Below, in pieces: positions 1 to 9,465 of a stretch of DNA of 64,000 nt. A program made the translations under genes and the position numbers. The first letter of the stretch is position 1, and each line of letters begins with the position of its first letter. The DNA is from an uncultured Eubacterium sp. (GTDB lineage Bacteria; Bacillota; Clostridia; Lachnospirales; Lachnospiraceae), in contig CAJUBZ010000002.1 in NCBI GenBank assembly GCA_910584795.1, positions 124,001-188,000 on the forward strand, in the 5' to 3' direction. The notes beneath the pieces are model-generated. The model had not been told where the DNA came from and ran no database searches. It saw only the letters and a program-made list of their open reading frames with translations.

Positions 1-1
1 T

Positions 2-337
2 GAAGGCAAAGGTTACAGTGGAGAGTTTGTAAAACATATGGCAGAGATACATGATAAACTTTTACAGGAGAATCCTGTTATTCATATTGTTACAGGGGTT
101 GATGACATATGCAAAAATTGTCCCAATAATGAAAATGGACAATGCAGTAAAGAAGCCTCAGTATCGGGAAATGATAAGCGTACATATGAATTGATTAAAT
201 GCAGTTTAAAAGAAGAACAAAAATGGAAAGATTTGACGCAGTTAGTTTATAGAAACATTATAGACAAAAATAAATTAAAACAGGTTTGCGAAACATGTCG
301 TTGGTCTGATATATGTGAAAGTCAGTTACACAAATAA
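2..337 (+). CDS. DUF1284 domain protein, 5' end outside window
   Basis: Partial gene: the frame is open from the first bases of the window, and the residues before the first internal Met (GKGYSGEFV) match the conserved GKGYS segment of DUF1284 proteins, so the true start lies upstream. The visible part has cysteines in a CKNCPNN...C pattern near residue 35 and a CETC...C pattern near the C-terminus, which could bind a metal or Fe-S cluster. The biochemical role of DUF1284 is not established. About 225 bases without a gene follow before the peptidase gene. The family call is from recognition of the motif; a metal role is inference. Confidence 0.75.
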   Translation, partial: EGKGYSGEFVKHMAEIHDKLLQENPVIHIVTGVDDICKNCPNNENGQCSKEASVSGNDKRTYELIKCSLKEEQKWKDLTQLVYRNIIDKNKLKQVCETCRWSDICESQLHK

Positions 338-573
338 GTGTGATTGGCTTTTGTTATTTTATTACCTTTTATGTTATGGTAAAATAATACTAATTTTCAA
401 AATATAGTGTGGTTTTAGAAATGAGATTTATTCCGTGATAATAAAGAAGTTTATTTATGGATAGAAAAGTAAAAATATGGTAAGATATACACTATTAAGT
501 AAAAATCAAAAATATATAAGGTATAGAATATAAAAGATAGATATTTTTTTGTGGGAAAGGAATGAAGGAAATT

Positions 574-3498
574 ATGAAAATTAAAGAATTACCATCGTAT
601 GAAGTAATTATTAATAAACATATAGAGGAAGTTAATTCAGACGCATACTTATTAAAACATAAAAAAACAGGTGCAAGGATTGTAGTATTATCCAATGATG
701 ATGACAATAAAGTTTTCAATATTGGATTTCGTACACCGGTAACAGACGATACGGGAGTACCTCATATTATTGAACATACAGTACTTTGTGGCTCAGACAA
801 GTTTCCGGTAAAAGAACCTTTTATGGAATTAGTGAAGGGTTCTTTAAATACGTTCTTAAATGCTATGACATATCCGGATAAGACTGTTTATCCGGTGGCA
901 AGTTATAATGATAAAGACTTTAAAAACTTAATGCATGTGTATATGGATGCTGTTTTTCATCCGAATATTTATAAACAGGAAAATATCTTCAAACAGGAAG
1001 GATGGCATTATGAGCTGGACAGTCAAGAGGGAAATATCACTATTAATGGTGTGGTTTACAATGAGATGAAGGGTGTATTCTCATCTGTTGATGGACTTGC
1101 ATCAAGAGTTTCCTTACAGTCATTGTTTCCGGACAACGGATATAGTAGTGAATCTGGTGGCGATCCAGAATATATTCCGGCACTTACTTATGAACAGTAT
1201 CTCGATTTTCATAGAAAATATTATCATCCATCTAATAGTTACATTTATTTATATGGAGATATGGATGTGGCGGAACGTTTGGAATGGCTTGATAAGGAAT
1301 ATTTATCCCATTACGATTACTTGCAGGTAGATTCTGAAATCAGCAGGCAGAAATCATTAGATAAACCATGTACGATTAAAAAAGAATATGCCATATCTGA
1401 CAGCGAGAAAGAAGAAGAAAGTGCTGTTTTAGTTTCAAATTTTGTTATTGGAGACAGCTTAGATGTGGAATTGAATATTGCATTTCAGATACTGGAATAT
1501 GCAATTATGAAAATACCTGGGGCACCTTTAAAACAGGCATTAATTGATGCAAAAATCGGAAAGGATATTATTGGATCATACGAAGATGATATATTACAGC
1601 CGATATACAGCATTACAGCAAAATATGCCAATGAGCTGGACGCAGACGAATTCAATGATTTAATAGATAAAACATTAAGAGAAATTGTGAAAAATGGTAT
1701 TCATAAGGATTCCTTAAGGGCAGGACTGAACAGCCTGGAATTTTCTGTAAAAGAAGCAGACTTTGGCGGTTTTCCAAAGGGTTTGATATGGGGACTAAAT
1801 CTTATGAGTACATGGCTTTATGATGAGGAACAGCCATTTGCTTCTCTAGAGACAAATGTGGTTTTTGATACACTGAGAGAAAAAATTGATACAGATTATT
1901 TTGAAAGGTTGATAGAAAAATATCTGCTGGACAATACACATCGATCTACGGTTATTATGCAGCCAAAGAAAGGTCTCACAGAGGAAAAAGAATCCATACT
2001 CGCAGATAGATTAAAGGATTTAAAGAATCGTATGTCAGAACAAGAATTAGAGAAATTAATCATTGATACGAAGCAGTTAAAAGAGTATCAGGAGACACCT
2101 TCTACGGACAAGGAACTAGAGACAATCCCATTATTAGAAATAGAAGATATTGAGAAAAATCCAAAAACATTTATCTATCAGGAAGAAAAACTTCCAGCAT
2201 ATACAGCTATTTATAATGAATTGTTTACCAATGGTATCGGATATCTGGATATCGCCTTTGATTTTGGAACGCTGCCAATGGAATATGTTCCATATGTAGG
2301 ACTTTTAAAATATGTATTGAGTTTTATGGATACAGACAGAAAGTATACAGAGCTGAATACAGATATCGATATGAATCTGGGAGGTCTGCTTTTTGGTTCC
2401 GGAATTTATGTAAATAGTCTTGAGAAGACAGCAAGGTATGAGGTTGAAGTTCATACAAAAGCGATGGATAATAAGTTAGAAAAGGCAATCAATATTATTA
2501 AAGAGATTATTACAAAGACTGATTTTTCTGATGAAAAGCGCTTGAAAGAAATATTGGAAGAAACAAAATCAAGGTTAAATAAAAGTATTATACAATCGGG
2601 TAATATTGCAAGCAGGATGCGTGCAGTATCAGATTATTCAGAGGATTATTATATTAGGGAACAGACTTCAGGAATTGCTTTTTACAAGTTTGTTGAGGAT
2701 ATTCTAGAACATTATGATACATGTAAAACAGAAGTGATGAATAAGTTATATGATACGATTAAGTATATCTTCAGAAAAGACAATATGATTATCAATTATG
2801 CAGGGAGTAGAGACAGTTACGAAAATGTAAAAGGTTATGTCAGTGAATTACAGGACAGCATGTATGAACCGGTAGACTTTGAAAAACATTTTAACGGATG
2901 GAAATTTGAGCCAACAGAAAAAAATGAGGGATTTATTACTTCAGGTCAGGTGCAGTATGTATCAAGGTGTGGGAATTATAAAGATGATCAATCAGAATTT
3001 TTTGATGGCAGCATGCAGGTGTTGTCAAATATTATGAGCAGCGAATATTTGTGGAATAATATCAGAGTATTAGGCGGAGCATATGGATGTAATTGTTCCG
3101 TGACCCGTAGTGGAGACGTAATGTTTTCCTCATATCGCGACCCAAATCTAAAACGAACCAGTGATGTATATTTAAATGCACCGGACTTTATTGCACAATT
3201 TGAAGCCAGTGACCGTGAAATGAGAAAGTATATTATCGGCACAATCAGTAATATGGACACACCATTAAGTGCCGCTGACAGAAGTGGAAGAGAGTTTACA
3301 CAGTATATGAGCAAAACCAGTTATGAAATGCTTAAAAAAGAGAGAGAAGATGTGCTGAAAACAGATGTGGAAAAGATAAGAAGCCTTGCACCAAAGTTCA
3401 AAAAAGCATTGGATAAGAATCATATCTGTGTGGTCGGCGGTAAGAGTGCTATTACAAGTGATGAAGACTTATTCAATGAAATTAAGGAATTAGGATAA
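574..3498 (+). CDS. M16C insulinase-family metalloprotease (PreP/Cym1-like)
   Basis: Zinc peptidase of the inverzincin group, which in other organisms degrades short unstructured peptides. The inverted zinc motif HIIEH is at residues 64-68, followed by the conserved CGSDKFPVKEPF block and a downstream NEMKGV segment supplying the third ligand. At about 974 residues it has the full length of the fused two-half M16C family (M16 N and C halves plus the M16C-associated domain). A Met 12 bases upstream (562) is also in frame, but the AAGGA at 565-569 is correctly spaced only for 574. There is no signal peptide, so it is cytosolic. It sits just upstream of era on the same strand. Confidence 0.92.
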   Translation: MKIKELPSYEVIINKHIEEVNSDAYLLKHKKTGARIVVLSNDDDNKVFNIGFRTPVTDDTGVPHIIEHTVLCGSDKFPVKEPFMELVKGSLNTFLNAMTYPDKTVYPVASYNDKDFKNLMHVYMDAVFHPNIYKQENIFKQEGWHYELDSQEGNITINGVVYNEMKGVFSSVDGLASRVSLQSLFPDNGYSSESGGDPEYIPALTYEQYLDFHRKYYHPSNSYIYLYGDMDVAERLEWLDKEYLSHYDYLQVDSEISRQKSLDKPCTIKKEYAISDSEKEEESAVLVSNFVIGDSLDVELNIAFQILEYAIMKIPGAPLKQALIDAKIGKDIIGSYEDDILQPIYSITAKYANELDADEFNDLIDKTLREIVKNGIHKDSLRAGLNSLEFSVKEADFGGFPKGLIWGLNLMSTWLYDEEQPFASLETNVVFDTLREKIDTDYFERLIEKYLLDNTHRSTVIMQPKKGLTEEKESILADRLKDLKNRMSEQELEKLIIDTKQLKEYQETPSTDKELETIPLLEIEDIEKNPKTFIYQEEKLPAYTAIYNELFTNGIGYLDIAFDFGTLPMEYVPYVGLLKYVLSFMDTDRKYTELNTDIDMNLGGLLFGSGIYVNSLEKTARYEVEVHTKAMDNKLEKAINIIKEIITKTDFSDEKRLKEILEETKSRLNKSIIQSGNIASRMRAVSDYSEDYYIREQTSGIAFYKFVEDILEHYDTCKTEVMNKLYDTIKYIFRKDNMIINYAGSRDSYENVKGYVSELQDSMYEPVDFEKHFNGWKFEPTEKNEGFITSGQVQYVSRCGNYKDDQSEFFDGSMQVLSNIMSSEYLWNNIRVLGGAYGCNCSVTRSGDVMFSSYRDPNLKRTSDVYLNAPDFIAQFEASDREMRKYIIGTISNMDTPLSAADRSGREFTQYMSKTSYEMLKKEREDVLKTDVEKIRSLAPKFKKALDKNHICVVGGKSAITSDEDLFNEIKELG

Positions 3499-3555
3499 GA
3501 AATGAATTAAAAAAGCAGTAAGCAGCACATGAAGAAAGAAATAGAGGACAAATAC

Positions 3556-4458
3556 ATGGAAAAAGAATATAAATCAGGATTTGTAGCATTAATCGGCAGA
3601 CCAAATGTAGGAAAGTCAACATTAATGAATCAGATTATTGGTCAGAAGATTGCGATTACATCAAAGAAACCACAGACGACAAGAAATAAAATACAAACAG
3701 TTTACACATGTGATGAAGGGCAGATTGTATTTCTTGATACACCGGGTATTCATAAGGCAAAGAATAAACTAGGTGAATATATGGTTAATGTTGCGGAAAA
3801 GACTTTAAAGGAAGTCGATTTGATTATGTGGCTGGTTGAGCCAGATACATTTATAGGAGCCGGAGAGCAACATATTGCAGAGCAGTTGAAAGATATTCAG
3901 GTGCCGGTTATTTTGGTGATTAATAAAACGGATACTGTAAAGCAGGAAGAGGTGCTTACATTTATTGATGCATATAGAAAAATTTTAGAGTTTGATGAGA
4001 TTATTCCTGCATCAGCACTTCGTGGAAAAAATGTAGATACTATAGTGGAGCAGATATTTAAATATCTTCCGGAAGGACCAATGTACTATGATGAGGATAC
4101 GGTTACAGATCAGCCTATGAGACAGATTGTTGCAGAACTAATTCGTGAAAAAGCATTACATGCATTGGATGAGGAAATTCCTCATGGTATTGCAGTAACA
4201 ATTGAACGGATGAAAAAAAGACGTCACAAAGACATTTATGATATCGAAGCTACCATTGTCTGTGAGAGAGACTCTCATAAGGGAATCATTATCGGTAAGC
4301 AGGGAAGCATGCTGAAAAAAATAGGAACCAATGCCAGATATGAAATCGAGCAGCAACTGGATACAAAGGTGAATCTTCAAATTTGGGTAAAGGTGCGAAA
4401 AGACTGGCGTGACAGCGAATTATTGATGAAAAATTATGGATATAAGCAAGATCAATAA
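3556..4458 (+). CDS. era: GTPase Era
   Basis: Essential GTPase that binds the 3' end of 16S rRNA and helps mature the 30S subunit. All G motifs are visible: GRPNVGKS (G1), PQTTR (G2), DTPG (G3), NKTD (G4) and SALRG (G5). A C-terminal KH RNA-binding domain follows with the IIGKQGSMLKKIG segment. Start 3556 is preferred over the in-frame Met at 3529 because AGAGGA lies 7 bases before it and it gives 300 residues, the usual family length. It is followed by the yqzL-like gene and recO, the usual Firmicutes order. Confidence 0.97.
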   Translation: MEKEYKSGFVALIGRPNVGKSTLMNQIIGQKIAITSKKPQTTRNKIQTVYTCDEGQIVFLDTPGIHKAKNKLGEYMVNVAEKTLKEVDLIMWLVEPDTFIGAGEQHIAEQLKDIQVPVILVINKTDTVKQEEVLTFIDAYRKILEFDEIIPASALRGKNVDTIVEQIFKYLPEGPMYYDEDTVTDQPMRQIVAELIREKALHALDEEIPHGIAVTIERMKKRRHKDIYDIEATIVCERDSHKGIIIGKQGSMLKKIGTNARYEIEQQLDTKVNLQIWVKVRKDWRDSELLMKNYGYKQDQ

Positions 4459-4584
4459 ACAGGTCTGTCTGCAATTTTAATCTGGTTACTGAATAGTTTC
4501 CATTATTTTCTTAAAGGAATTATCATGCATACAATATCCATCCTTGGAAATTATATAGATAGATTGAATTACAAGGAGGATAAG

Positions 4585-4770
4585 ATGGATAATTTGGATA
4601 GCTGGAGAGTATTTGAAACGACAGGCAAGGTGGAAGATTATTTAAAATATGCTCAGGAGAAAAAAGTAAACGAAGCAAGAGAAAACTTTATTTCTAAAAT
4701 AGAAGGCGATAGAAATGGTAGAGACAATGACGGCAGTGGGAATGGTAATTTCCGGGACACCTATAAGTGA
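4585..4770 (+). CDS. YqzL-like small protein
   Basis: A 61-residue protein starting behind a perfect AAGGAGGA site. The N-terminal part (SWRVFETTGKVEDYL) resembles the YqzL family of short proteins encoded between era and recO in Firmicutes; their function is unknown. The tail is low-complexity and rich in Asn, Gly and Asp. The last 56 bases overlap the start of recO in another frame, which suggests translational coupling. An in-frame Met at 4525 has no ribosome binding site. Confidence 0.7.
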   Translation: MDNLDSWRVFETTGKVEDYLKYAQEKKVNEARENFISKIEGDRNGRDNDGSGNGNFRDTYK

Positions 4771-5446
4771 ATATGATAAACGTCTTGTTATTTTGACCAA
4801 AGAATTTGGGAAAATAACAGCATTTGCAAGAGGGGCAAGAAAGCCGACAAGTCAGTATCTTGGAGGCAGCCAGCCTATGGCTTTTGGTGAGTTTACATTG
4901 TATCGCGGAAGAAATGCCTACACAGTAACAGGAATGAAAATCAGTGATTATTTTAGTAATTCAATGAGTGATATTGACAGTATGTATTTAGGAATGTATT
5001 TTCTGGAACTGGCGGATTATTATGGAAGAGAAGGTATTGAGGCACGAGATACTTTAGAGTTGTTATATCTTTCTATGAAAGCACTGAGTAAAGGAACAAT
5101 ACCGAACAGACTGATTCGATGCATTTACGAATTGAAGACATTGGTGTTGAATGGAGAGTATCCCAATGTTTTTGAATGTGGAATGTGTGGAGAAAAAGAC
5201 AATTTAGATTATTTTGATTTAAACCGTAATTCTTTATTGTGCAAACAGTGTCATGGAAGTTTAAAACAGGAAGAACGATTGGATGCATCTACAATCTATG
5301 CACTTCAATATATTATTACATCTCCGATGAATAAGTTATATTCTTTTCAGGTAAAAGAAACTGTGTTGGAGCAGATGGAAAATATTATTGGAGAATACAT
5401 AAAAAAAGTAGTTGATAAAAAATTTAATTCTCTGGACTTTATATAA
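4715..5446 (+). CDS. recO: DNA repair protein RecO
   Basis: Recombination mediator that helps load RecA on SSB-coated gaps together with RecR and RecF. The N-terminal OB fold begins with the typical GMVISGTPISEYDKRLV segment, and a zinc-type cluster follows at about residues 152-175 (CGMCGEK...CKQCHG). The length of 243 residues is normal. The AGAAGG 8 bases before the start supports 4715. The start lies inside the preceding small gene, so the two are probably co-translated. Confidence 0.95.
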   Translation: MVETMTAVGMVISGTPISEYDKRLVILTKEFGKITAFARGARKPTSQYLGGSQPMAFGEFTLYRGRNAYTVTGMKISDYFSNSMSDIDSMYLGMYFLELADYYGREGIEARDTLELLYLSMKALSKGTIPNRLIRCIYELKTLVLNGEYPNVFECGMCGEKDNLDYFDLNRNSLLCKQCHGSLKQEERLDASTIYALQYIITSPMNKLYSFQVKETVLEQMENIIGEYIKKVVDKKFNSLDFI

Positions 5447-5527
5447 TTCAGGATATTATTTTTTGATTAGTGGTCAAATTGTTATGAAATTATACAAATA
5501 ATATACAAGTTTTATGTAAAATTTGTA

Positions 5528-5556
5528 TTGAAATTAAGGTCCATTAAGTTTAAAAT
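5528..5556 (+). promoter_or_regulatory. Sigma-A type promoter before lipoprotein gene
   Basis: TTGAAA (5528-5533), 17-base spacer, TAAAAT (5551-5556), 42 bases before the start of the lipoprotein gene. Call is by match to consensus only. Confidence 0.55.
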
Positions 5557-5598
5557 TACTAATTAGGTATGTTATGCCGATAAACAGGAGGAGATTGA

Positions 5599-6231
5599 AT
5601 GAAGTACATTTTAAAAAACGTTTTAATATTTTCCATGGTTCTTGTAATGGCAGTTGGGTTTACAGGCTGTGGTAACAAGGTAGGAGATATTGAACTGAAA
5701 GAAGGAACAAATGCTATTTATATAGATGAAGATGGGGCAGTAACCTATGGTGTAGGTGAAAGCTTCAAAAGTGGTGACTATGATGAAGAGGCATTAGAGA
5801 AGTATATTAACGAAGAAGTTGAGGATTACAATTCCGGTGATGCAGCATCTGTTGAGAATGCCATTCAGATAGACAGATTGGATGTGGAAGATAAAGTGGC
5901 ATATTTGGTTTTGAAGATGGCTACAGTATATGATTTTAATGAATATATAAAAGATTTCAATAAAGAAGAAACTAATTTTTTTGCAGGAAAGATTCGCGAC
6001 AGAGGGGATGTCAAAATTAAAGGCGATTTTGTTTCATTTGATAGAAAGAAAAGTCTTACAGAGAGTGATATCAAGGAAATGGGTGACAGTGAAATTCTAA
6101 TATTAAATGGCCAGTATTCTGTTCAGATAGATAGTGATGTAAAATATATAAGTGATAACTGTCAAGTGAATGAGGATGGAATGATTACTACTGCAAAAGC
6201 AGAAGATGGTTTGAGTTATATCATCTATTAA
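5599..6231 (+). CDS. Putative lipoprotein of unknown function
   Basis: The first 24 residues form a lipoprotein signal peptide: charged start, hydrophobic core, and lipobox GFTGC with Cys24 as the expected lipidation site. The mature part (about 186 residues, acidic) has no motif I recognise; it contains alternating hydrophobic and acidic segments consistent with a beta-rich extracellular domain. It starts behind AGGAGGA and has its own promoter. It lies between recO and glyQS and should be anchored on the outer face of the membrane. Lipoprotein call is firm; function is unknown. Confidence 0.8.
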   Translation: MKYILKNVLIFSMVLVMAVGFTGCGNKVGDIELKEGTNAIYIDEDGAVTYGVGESFKSGDYDEEALEKYINEEVEDYNSGDAASVENAIQIDRLDVEDKVAYLVLKMATVYDFNEYIKDFNKEETNFFAGKIRDRGDVKIKGDFVSFDRKKSLTESDIKEMGDSEILILNGQYSVQIDSDVKYISDNCQVNEDGMITTAKAEDGLSYIIY

Positions 6232-6300
6232 AAGCAAAAACATATTATTTTGATAAATAGCAGGAATACCTGTATATGTAAAAAAGTAAGGAGAGATATT

Positions 6301-7698
6301 ATGGAAAAAACAATGGACAAAATTGTAGCGTTAGCAAAAAGCAGGGGATTTGTATATCCGGGTTCAGAGATTTATGGAGGTCTTGCAAATACCTGGGATT
6401 ATGGAAACTTAGGTGTTGAGTTGAAAAACAATGTAAAAAAAGCATGGTGGAAAAAATTTATTCAGGAAAATCCATATAATGTAGGTGTTGATTGTGCAAT
6501 TCTTATGAATTCACAGACATGGGTTGCATCCGGACATCTTGGCAGTTTTTCTGATCCGTTAATGGATTGTAAAGAGTGTCATGAGAGATTCCGAGCAGAT
6601 AAATTAATTGAAGACTATATGGATGAAAACGGTATTACAATAGAAGAGTCTGTAGATGCATGGTCTCATGAGCAGATGGCTTCTTACATAGAAGAAAAAA
6701 ATATTTGCTGTCCATCTTGTGGGAAGCACAATTTTACAGATATTCGTGAATTCAATCTGATGTTTAAAACATTTCAGGGTGTTACAGAAGATGCAAAGAA
6801 TACAGTTTATCTGAGACCGGAAACAGCTCAGGGAATTTTTGTAAACTTCAAAAATGTTCAGAGAACGTCAAGAAAGAAGATTCCATTTGGTATTGGACAG
6901 ATTGGTAAGTCATTCAGAAATGAAATTACACCTGGAAACTTTACATTCAGGACAAGAGAATTTGAACAGATGGAGTTAGAATTCTTCTGTGAACCGGATA
7001 CAGATTTAGAGTGGTTTGAATATTGGAGAGGATTCTGTCGTGACTGGTTATTAAGTCTTGGAATCAAGGAAGAAGAAATGAGATTGAGAGACCATGATAA
7101 GGAAGAGTTGTCATTCTACTCAAAGGCTACAACAGACATTGAGTTCTTATTCCCATTCGGCTGGGGTGAGCTTTGGGGAATTGCAGATAGAACAGATTAT
7201 GATTTAACACAGCATATTAATACATCAAAAGAGGATTTAACATATTTTGATGACGAAAAGCATGAAAGATATGTTCCATATGTTATTGAGCCGTCACTCG
7301 GTGCTGACAGAGTAACACTAGCATTCCTTTGTGCAGCATATGATGAGGAAGAAATCGGGACAGAAGAAAAGCCTGATACTCGTACAGTGCTTCATTTCCA
7401 TCCGGCACTTGCACCGGTTAAAATCGGTGTTCTTCCATTGTCAAAGAAATTGAATGAAGGTGCAGAGAAAGTGTTTGCCGAGCTTAGCAAATATTATAAC
7501 TGTGAATATGATGACAGAGGAGCTATTGGTAAGAGATATCGCCGTCAGGACGAAATCGGAACACCATTCTGTGTAACATACGATTTTGATTCTGAAGAGG
7601 ACGGAGCAGTTACAGTGCGTGATCGTGACACAATGGAGCAGGAGCGTATTAAGATTGAAGATTTAAAAGCATATTTTGAGAAGAAAATGGAATTTTAA
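6301..7698 (+). CDS. glyQS: Glycyl-tRNA synthetase, dimeric class II type
   Basis: Charges tRNA-Gly with glycine. This is the alpha2 class II form (465 residues), recognised by the opening [20 protein letters not shown] block, a Cys zinc pair (CKEC, later CCPSCG), motif 2 around FRNEITP, motif 3 (GADRVTLA) and a C-terminal anticodon-binding domain. Start 6301 is chosen because AAGGAGA precedes it; an in-frame upstream extension lacks a site. There is no T-box before it: only about 70 bases separate it from the lipoprotein gene. The cognate-type tRNA-Gly (GCC) is encoded at 59960. Confidence 0.96.
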   Translation: MEKTMDKIVALAKSRGFVYPGSEIYGGLANTWDYGNLGVELKNNVKKAWWKKFIQENPYNVGVDCAILMNSQTWVASGHLGSFSDPLMDCKECHERFRADKLIEDYMDENGITIEESVDAWSHEQMASYIEEKNICCPSCGKHNFTDIREFNLMFKTFQGVTEDAKNTVYLRPETAQGIFVNFKNVQRTSRKKIPFGIGQIGKSFRNEITPGNFTFRTREFEQMELEFFCEPDTDLEWFEYWRGFCRDWLLSLGIKEEEMRLRDHDKEELSFYSKATTDIEFLFPFGWGELWGIADRTDYDLTQHINTSKEDLTYFDDEKHERYVPYVIEPSLGADRVTLAFLCAAYDEEEIGTEEKPDTRTVLHFHPALAPVKIGVLPLSKKLNEGAEKVFAELSKYYNCEYDDRGAIGKRYRRQDEIGTPFCVTYDFDSEEDGAVTVRDRDTMEQERIKIEDLKAYFEKKMEF

Positions 7699-7699
7699 T

Positions 7700-7846
7700 A
7701 ATAGTTCAGCCATGGACAAAAAAGAGCAAGAATTTATAAGGACTGCTTGCAGGACTTTGAATTTTTGTTCTTTTTTGTATGTGCTAAACAAAAAAAGCGA
7801 GAAGGAGAAGGTTTACCTTCGAATTCGAGCTGATGGCTGAACTATT
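7700..7846 (+). repeat. 147-bp structured intergenic element with 14-bp terminal inverted repeats
   Basis: The outer arms at 7700-7713 and 7833-7846 are perfect 14-bp inverted repeats (AATAGTTCAGCCAT and its complement). Inside are two further foldbacks: a 19-bp arm pair at 7716-7734/7760-7778 that acts as a terminator, and a 6-bp hairpin with loop TT (GAAGGT/ACCTTC) near 7806-7820. The nested arrangement could be a small non-autonomous mobile element or a structured RNA at the 3' end of the glyQS transcript. No target-site duplication is obvious. Confidence 0.5.
7716..7778 (+). terminator. Terminator after glyQS
   Basis: A 19-bp stem (7716-7734 with 7760-7778, two G-U pairs) whose descending arm is a run rich in T. 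It lies 18 bases after the glyQS stop and inside the larger inverted-repeat element. Confidence 0.65.
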
Positions 7847-7941
7847 GCAAATATGTCTAAAAATTTTTTTAGCGTATTGCAATATTTTTCCAAAAGCCTT
7901 CGTTTAATATGTATAAAACAAAACAAATGGAGGATATAAAG

Positions 7942-9228
7942 ATGAAAAAATCAAATTTATTGGCTGTATTAACAGCAGCAGCAATGGCAATGACAATGGC
8001 AGTACCTATGGGAATGCCAGCAGATATAACTGGTACAACAGTTATGGCTAAGGAAAAAGTGACAGAAGGGCGATGTGGAGATAACGCAACTTATAGTTAT
8101 GATGCAGAAACAAAAACATTGACAATTAATGGAACCGGAGAAATGTGGGATGATACAGGGTTTGCTAAAAGTTTGGAAGACACAAAAACGATAGTAATTA
8201 ATAAAGGAATTACATCTATTGGAAGCTCAAGTTTCTGTGACTTATACCATGTAGAGAAAGTAGAGCTTGCAGACACAGTAAGTACAATTAAGAGTGAAGC
8301 ATTTAACGAGATCAATGGAACGTTTGTGATTCCGGCATCAGTAGCAAAGGTCGAAACAAATGCAATTCGTTGGGCAAAGAAAATCGTGATTCAGGGAGAT
8401 ATGAAAAATTATGCATATGCAGCACTGGGTAACGGAGCAGATGAAATTGAAGTTGGTGGAACAGCGGATTCATTGGGATATGCTTTAGCTGGTGTGTATG
8501 AATATGATGATTTTTCTGTAACAATCTCAAAAAATAACACAGCATGTAAAATTTCAAATGGCTGCTTAATGTCAGCAGATAGCAAAACTGTATATTATTA
8601 TGTTTCAGGTAAAAATAAAGTAACAATACCGGATGCAGTTCTGACAATTAAACCGGCAGCTTTTTATCAAAAGAATATCAAAGAGGTAACATTAGGTAAA
8701 AATGTGAAAACAATAGGTGAATATGCGTTTTATGATTCTTATGTATCAAAATTAACTTTAAATGCAAATTTGAAAACTATAGGAAGATGTGCATTTACAA
8801 GAACAAAATTGAAGGAAGTAACATTAAAGAGTAGTGTGGCTTTAAAACCGGCAGCATTTGATTCAAAAGTAAAAATCTATTCTACAAAGAGTTTGAAAAA
8901 ATCAAAAACAGTGGTGACAAGTGCAAAGATTACAAAAAATAAAGTCAGTGTAAAATTCTGTAAATTTGCTGGTGCAAAAGGTTATCAGGTACAGATTAAA
9001 AAGGGTGGTAAAACATATAAATATTTTACTGCAAAGAACAGCTTTAATGTAAAAACACCAAAGGTATTAAAAGGAACATATAATGTAAAATTTAGTTATG
9101 ATTTAGGCAAATACACAGCTAACGTAGAAGGCAAACCAGCTTATGTATCAGTTAGACCATATAAAGTATTAAAGAATAAGAAAAAATCATATGGTAAGTG
9201 GAGCGAAAAAATGATTTTAAGCAAGTAA
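7942..9228 (+). CDS. Secreted BspA-like leucine-rich repeat protein
   Basis: A 428-residue secreted protein. A signal peptide covers about the first 45 residues (lysines, then a long Ala/Met-rich core ending near AKEKV). Several LRR_5/BspA-type repeats follow, seen as recurring segments such as ITSIGSSSFCDL, VLTIKPAAFYQ and LKTIGRCAFTR. The last 120 residues look like a fibronectin-III-like module typical of Lachnospiraceae surface proteins (GYQVQIKKGG ... YGKWSEK). There is no LPXTG motif or C-terminal membrane anchor, so it is probably released or bound non-covalently. GGAGG 8 bases upstream sets the start at 7942. Likely role in surface adhesion, by family only. Confidence 0.85.
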   Translation: MKKSNLLAVLTAAAMAMTMAVPMGMPADITGTTVMAKEKVTEGRCGDNATYSYDAETKTLTINGTGEMWDDTGFAKSLEDTKTIVINKGITSIGSSSFCDLYHVEKVELADTVSTIKSEAFNEINGTFVIPASVAKVETNAIRWAKKIVIQGDMKNYAYAALGNGADEIEVGGTADSLGYALAGVYEYDDFSVTISKNNTACKISNGCLMSADSKTVYYYVSGKNKVTIPDAVLTIKPAAFYQKNIKEVTLGKNVKTIGEYAFYDSYVSKLTLNANLKTIGRCAFTRTKLKEVTLKSSVALKPAAFDSKVKIYSTKSLKKSKTVVTSAKITKNKVSVKFCKFAGAKGYQVQIKKGGKTYKYFTAKNSFNVKTPKVLKGTYNVKFSYDLGKYTANVEGKPAYVSVRPYKVLKNKKKSYGKWSEKMILSK

Positions 9229-9265
9229 CTAGGTTGAGTAAAAGATAAAAATAATTCATAAGATA

Positions 9266-9296
9266 AAGGGCACTTCAAATAAGGAAGTGTCCTTTT
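9266..9296 (+). terminator. Terminator after BspA-like gene
   Basis: An 11-bp stem (9266-9276 with 9284-9294, one G-U pair), 7-base loop, then a short T run. Confidence 0.8.
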
Positions 9297-9414
9297 CAAG
9301 ATTTAAAAAAAATTGTAAAAAATGGTTGGAAATGAATTGCAGTAATGTTAAATCTATTTTTTCTAATTGTATCCATTTCCTCAAATATGTAAAGTTTTAA
9401 GCTGAAAGAAAAAA

Positions 9415-9446
9415 CTAATTAAAAACTAATAAATTCCTGATATAAT
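9415..9446 (+). promoter_or_regulatory. Probable response-regulator operator and promoter of the two-component operon
   Basis: Two CTAAT repeats at 9415-9419 and 9426-9430 are 11 bases apart (one helical turn) and lie where a -35 box would be. A consensus TATAAT follows at 9441-9446, exactly 10 bases after the second repeat. The same arrangement occurs before the ABC transporter at 11544-11597. Binding by the adjacent regulator is inferred. Confidence 0.65.
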
Positions 9447-9465
9447 CTGGTATGGAGGTTTATAT

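Noticed and set aside
6232..6300. T-box riboswitch before glyQS
   Set aside because: Only about 70 bases lie between the genes; no specifier loop, T-box sequence or terminator is present.
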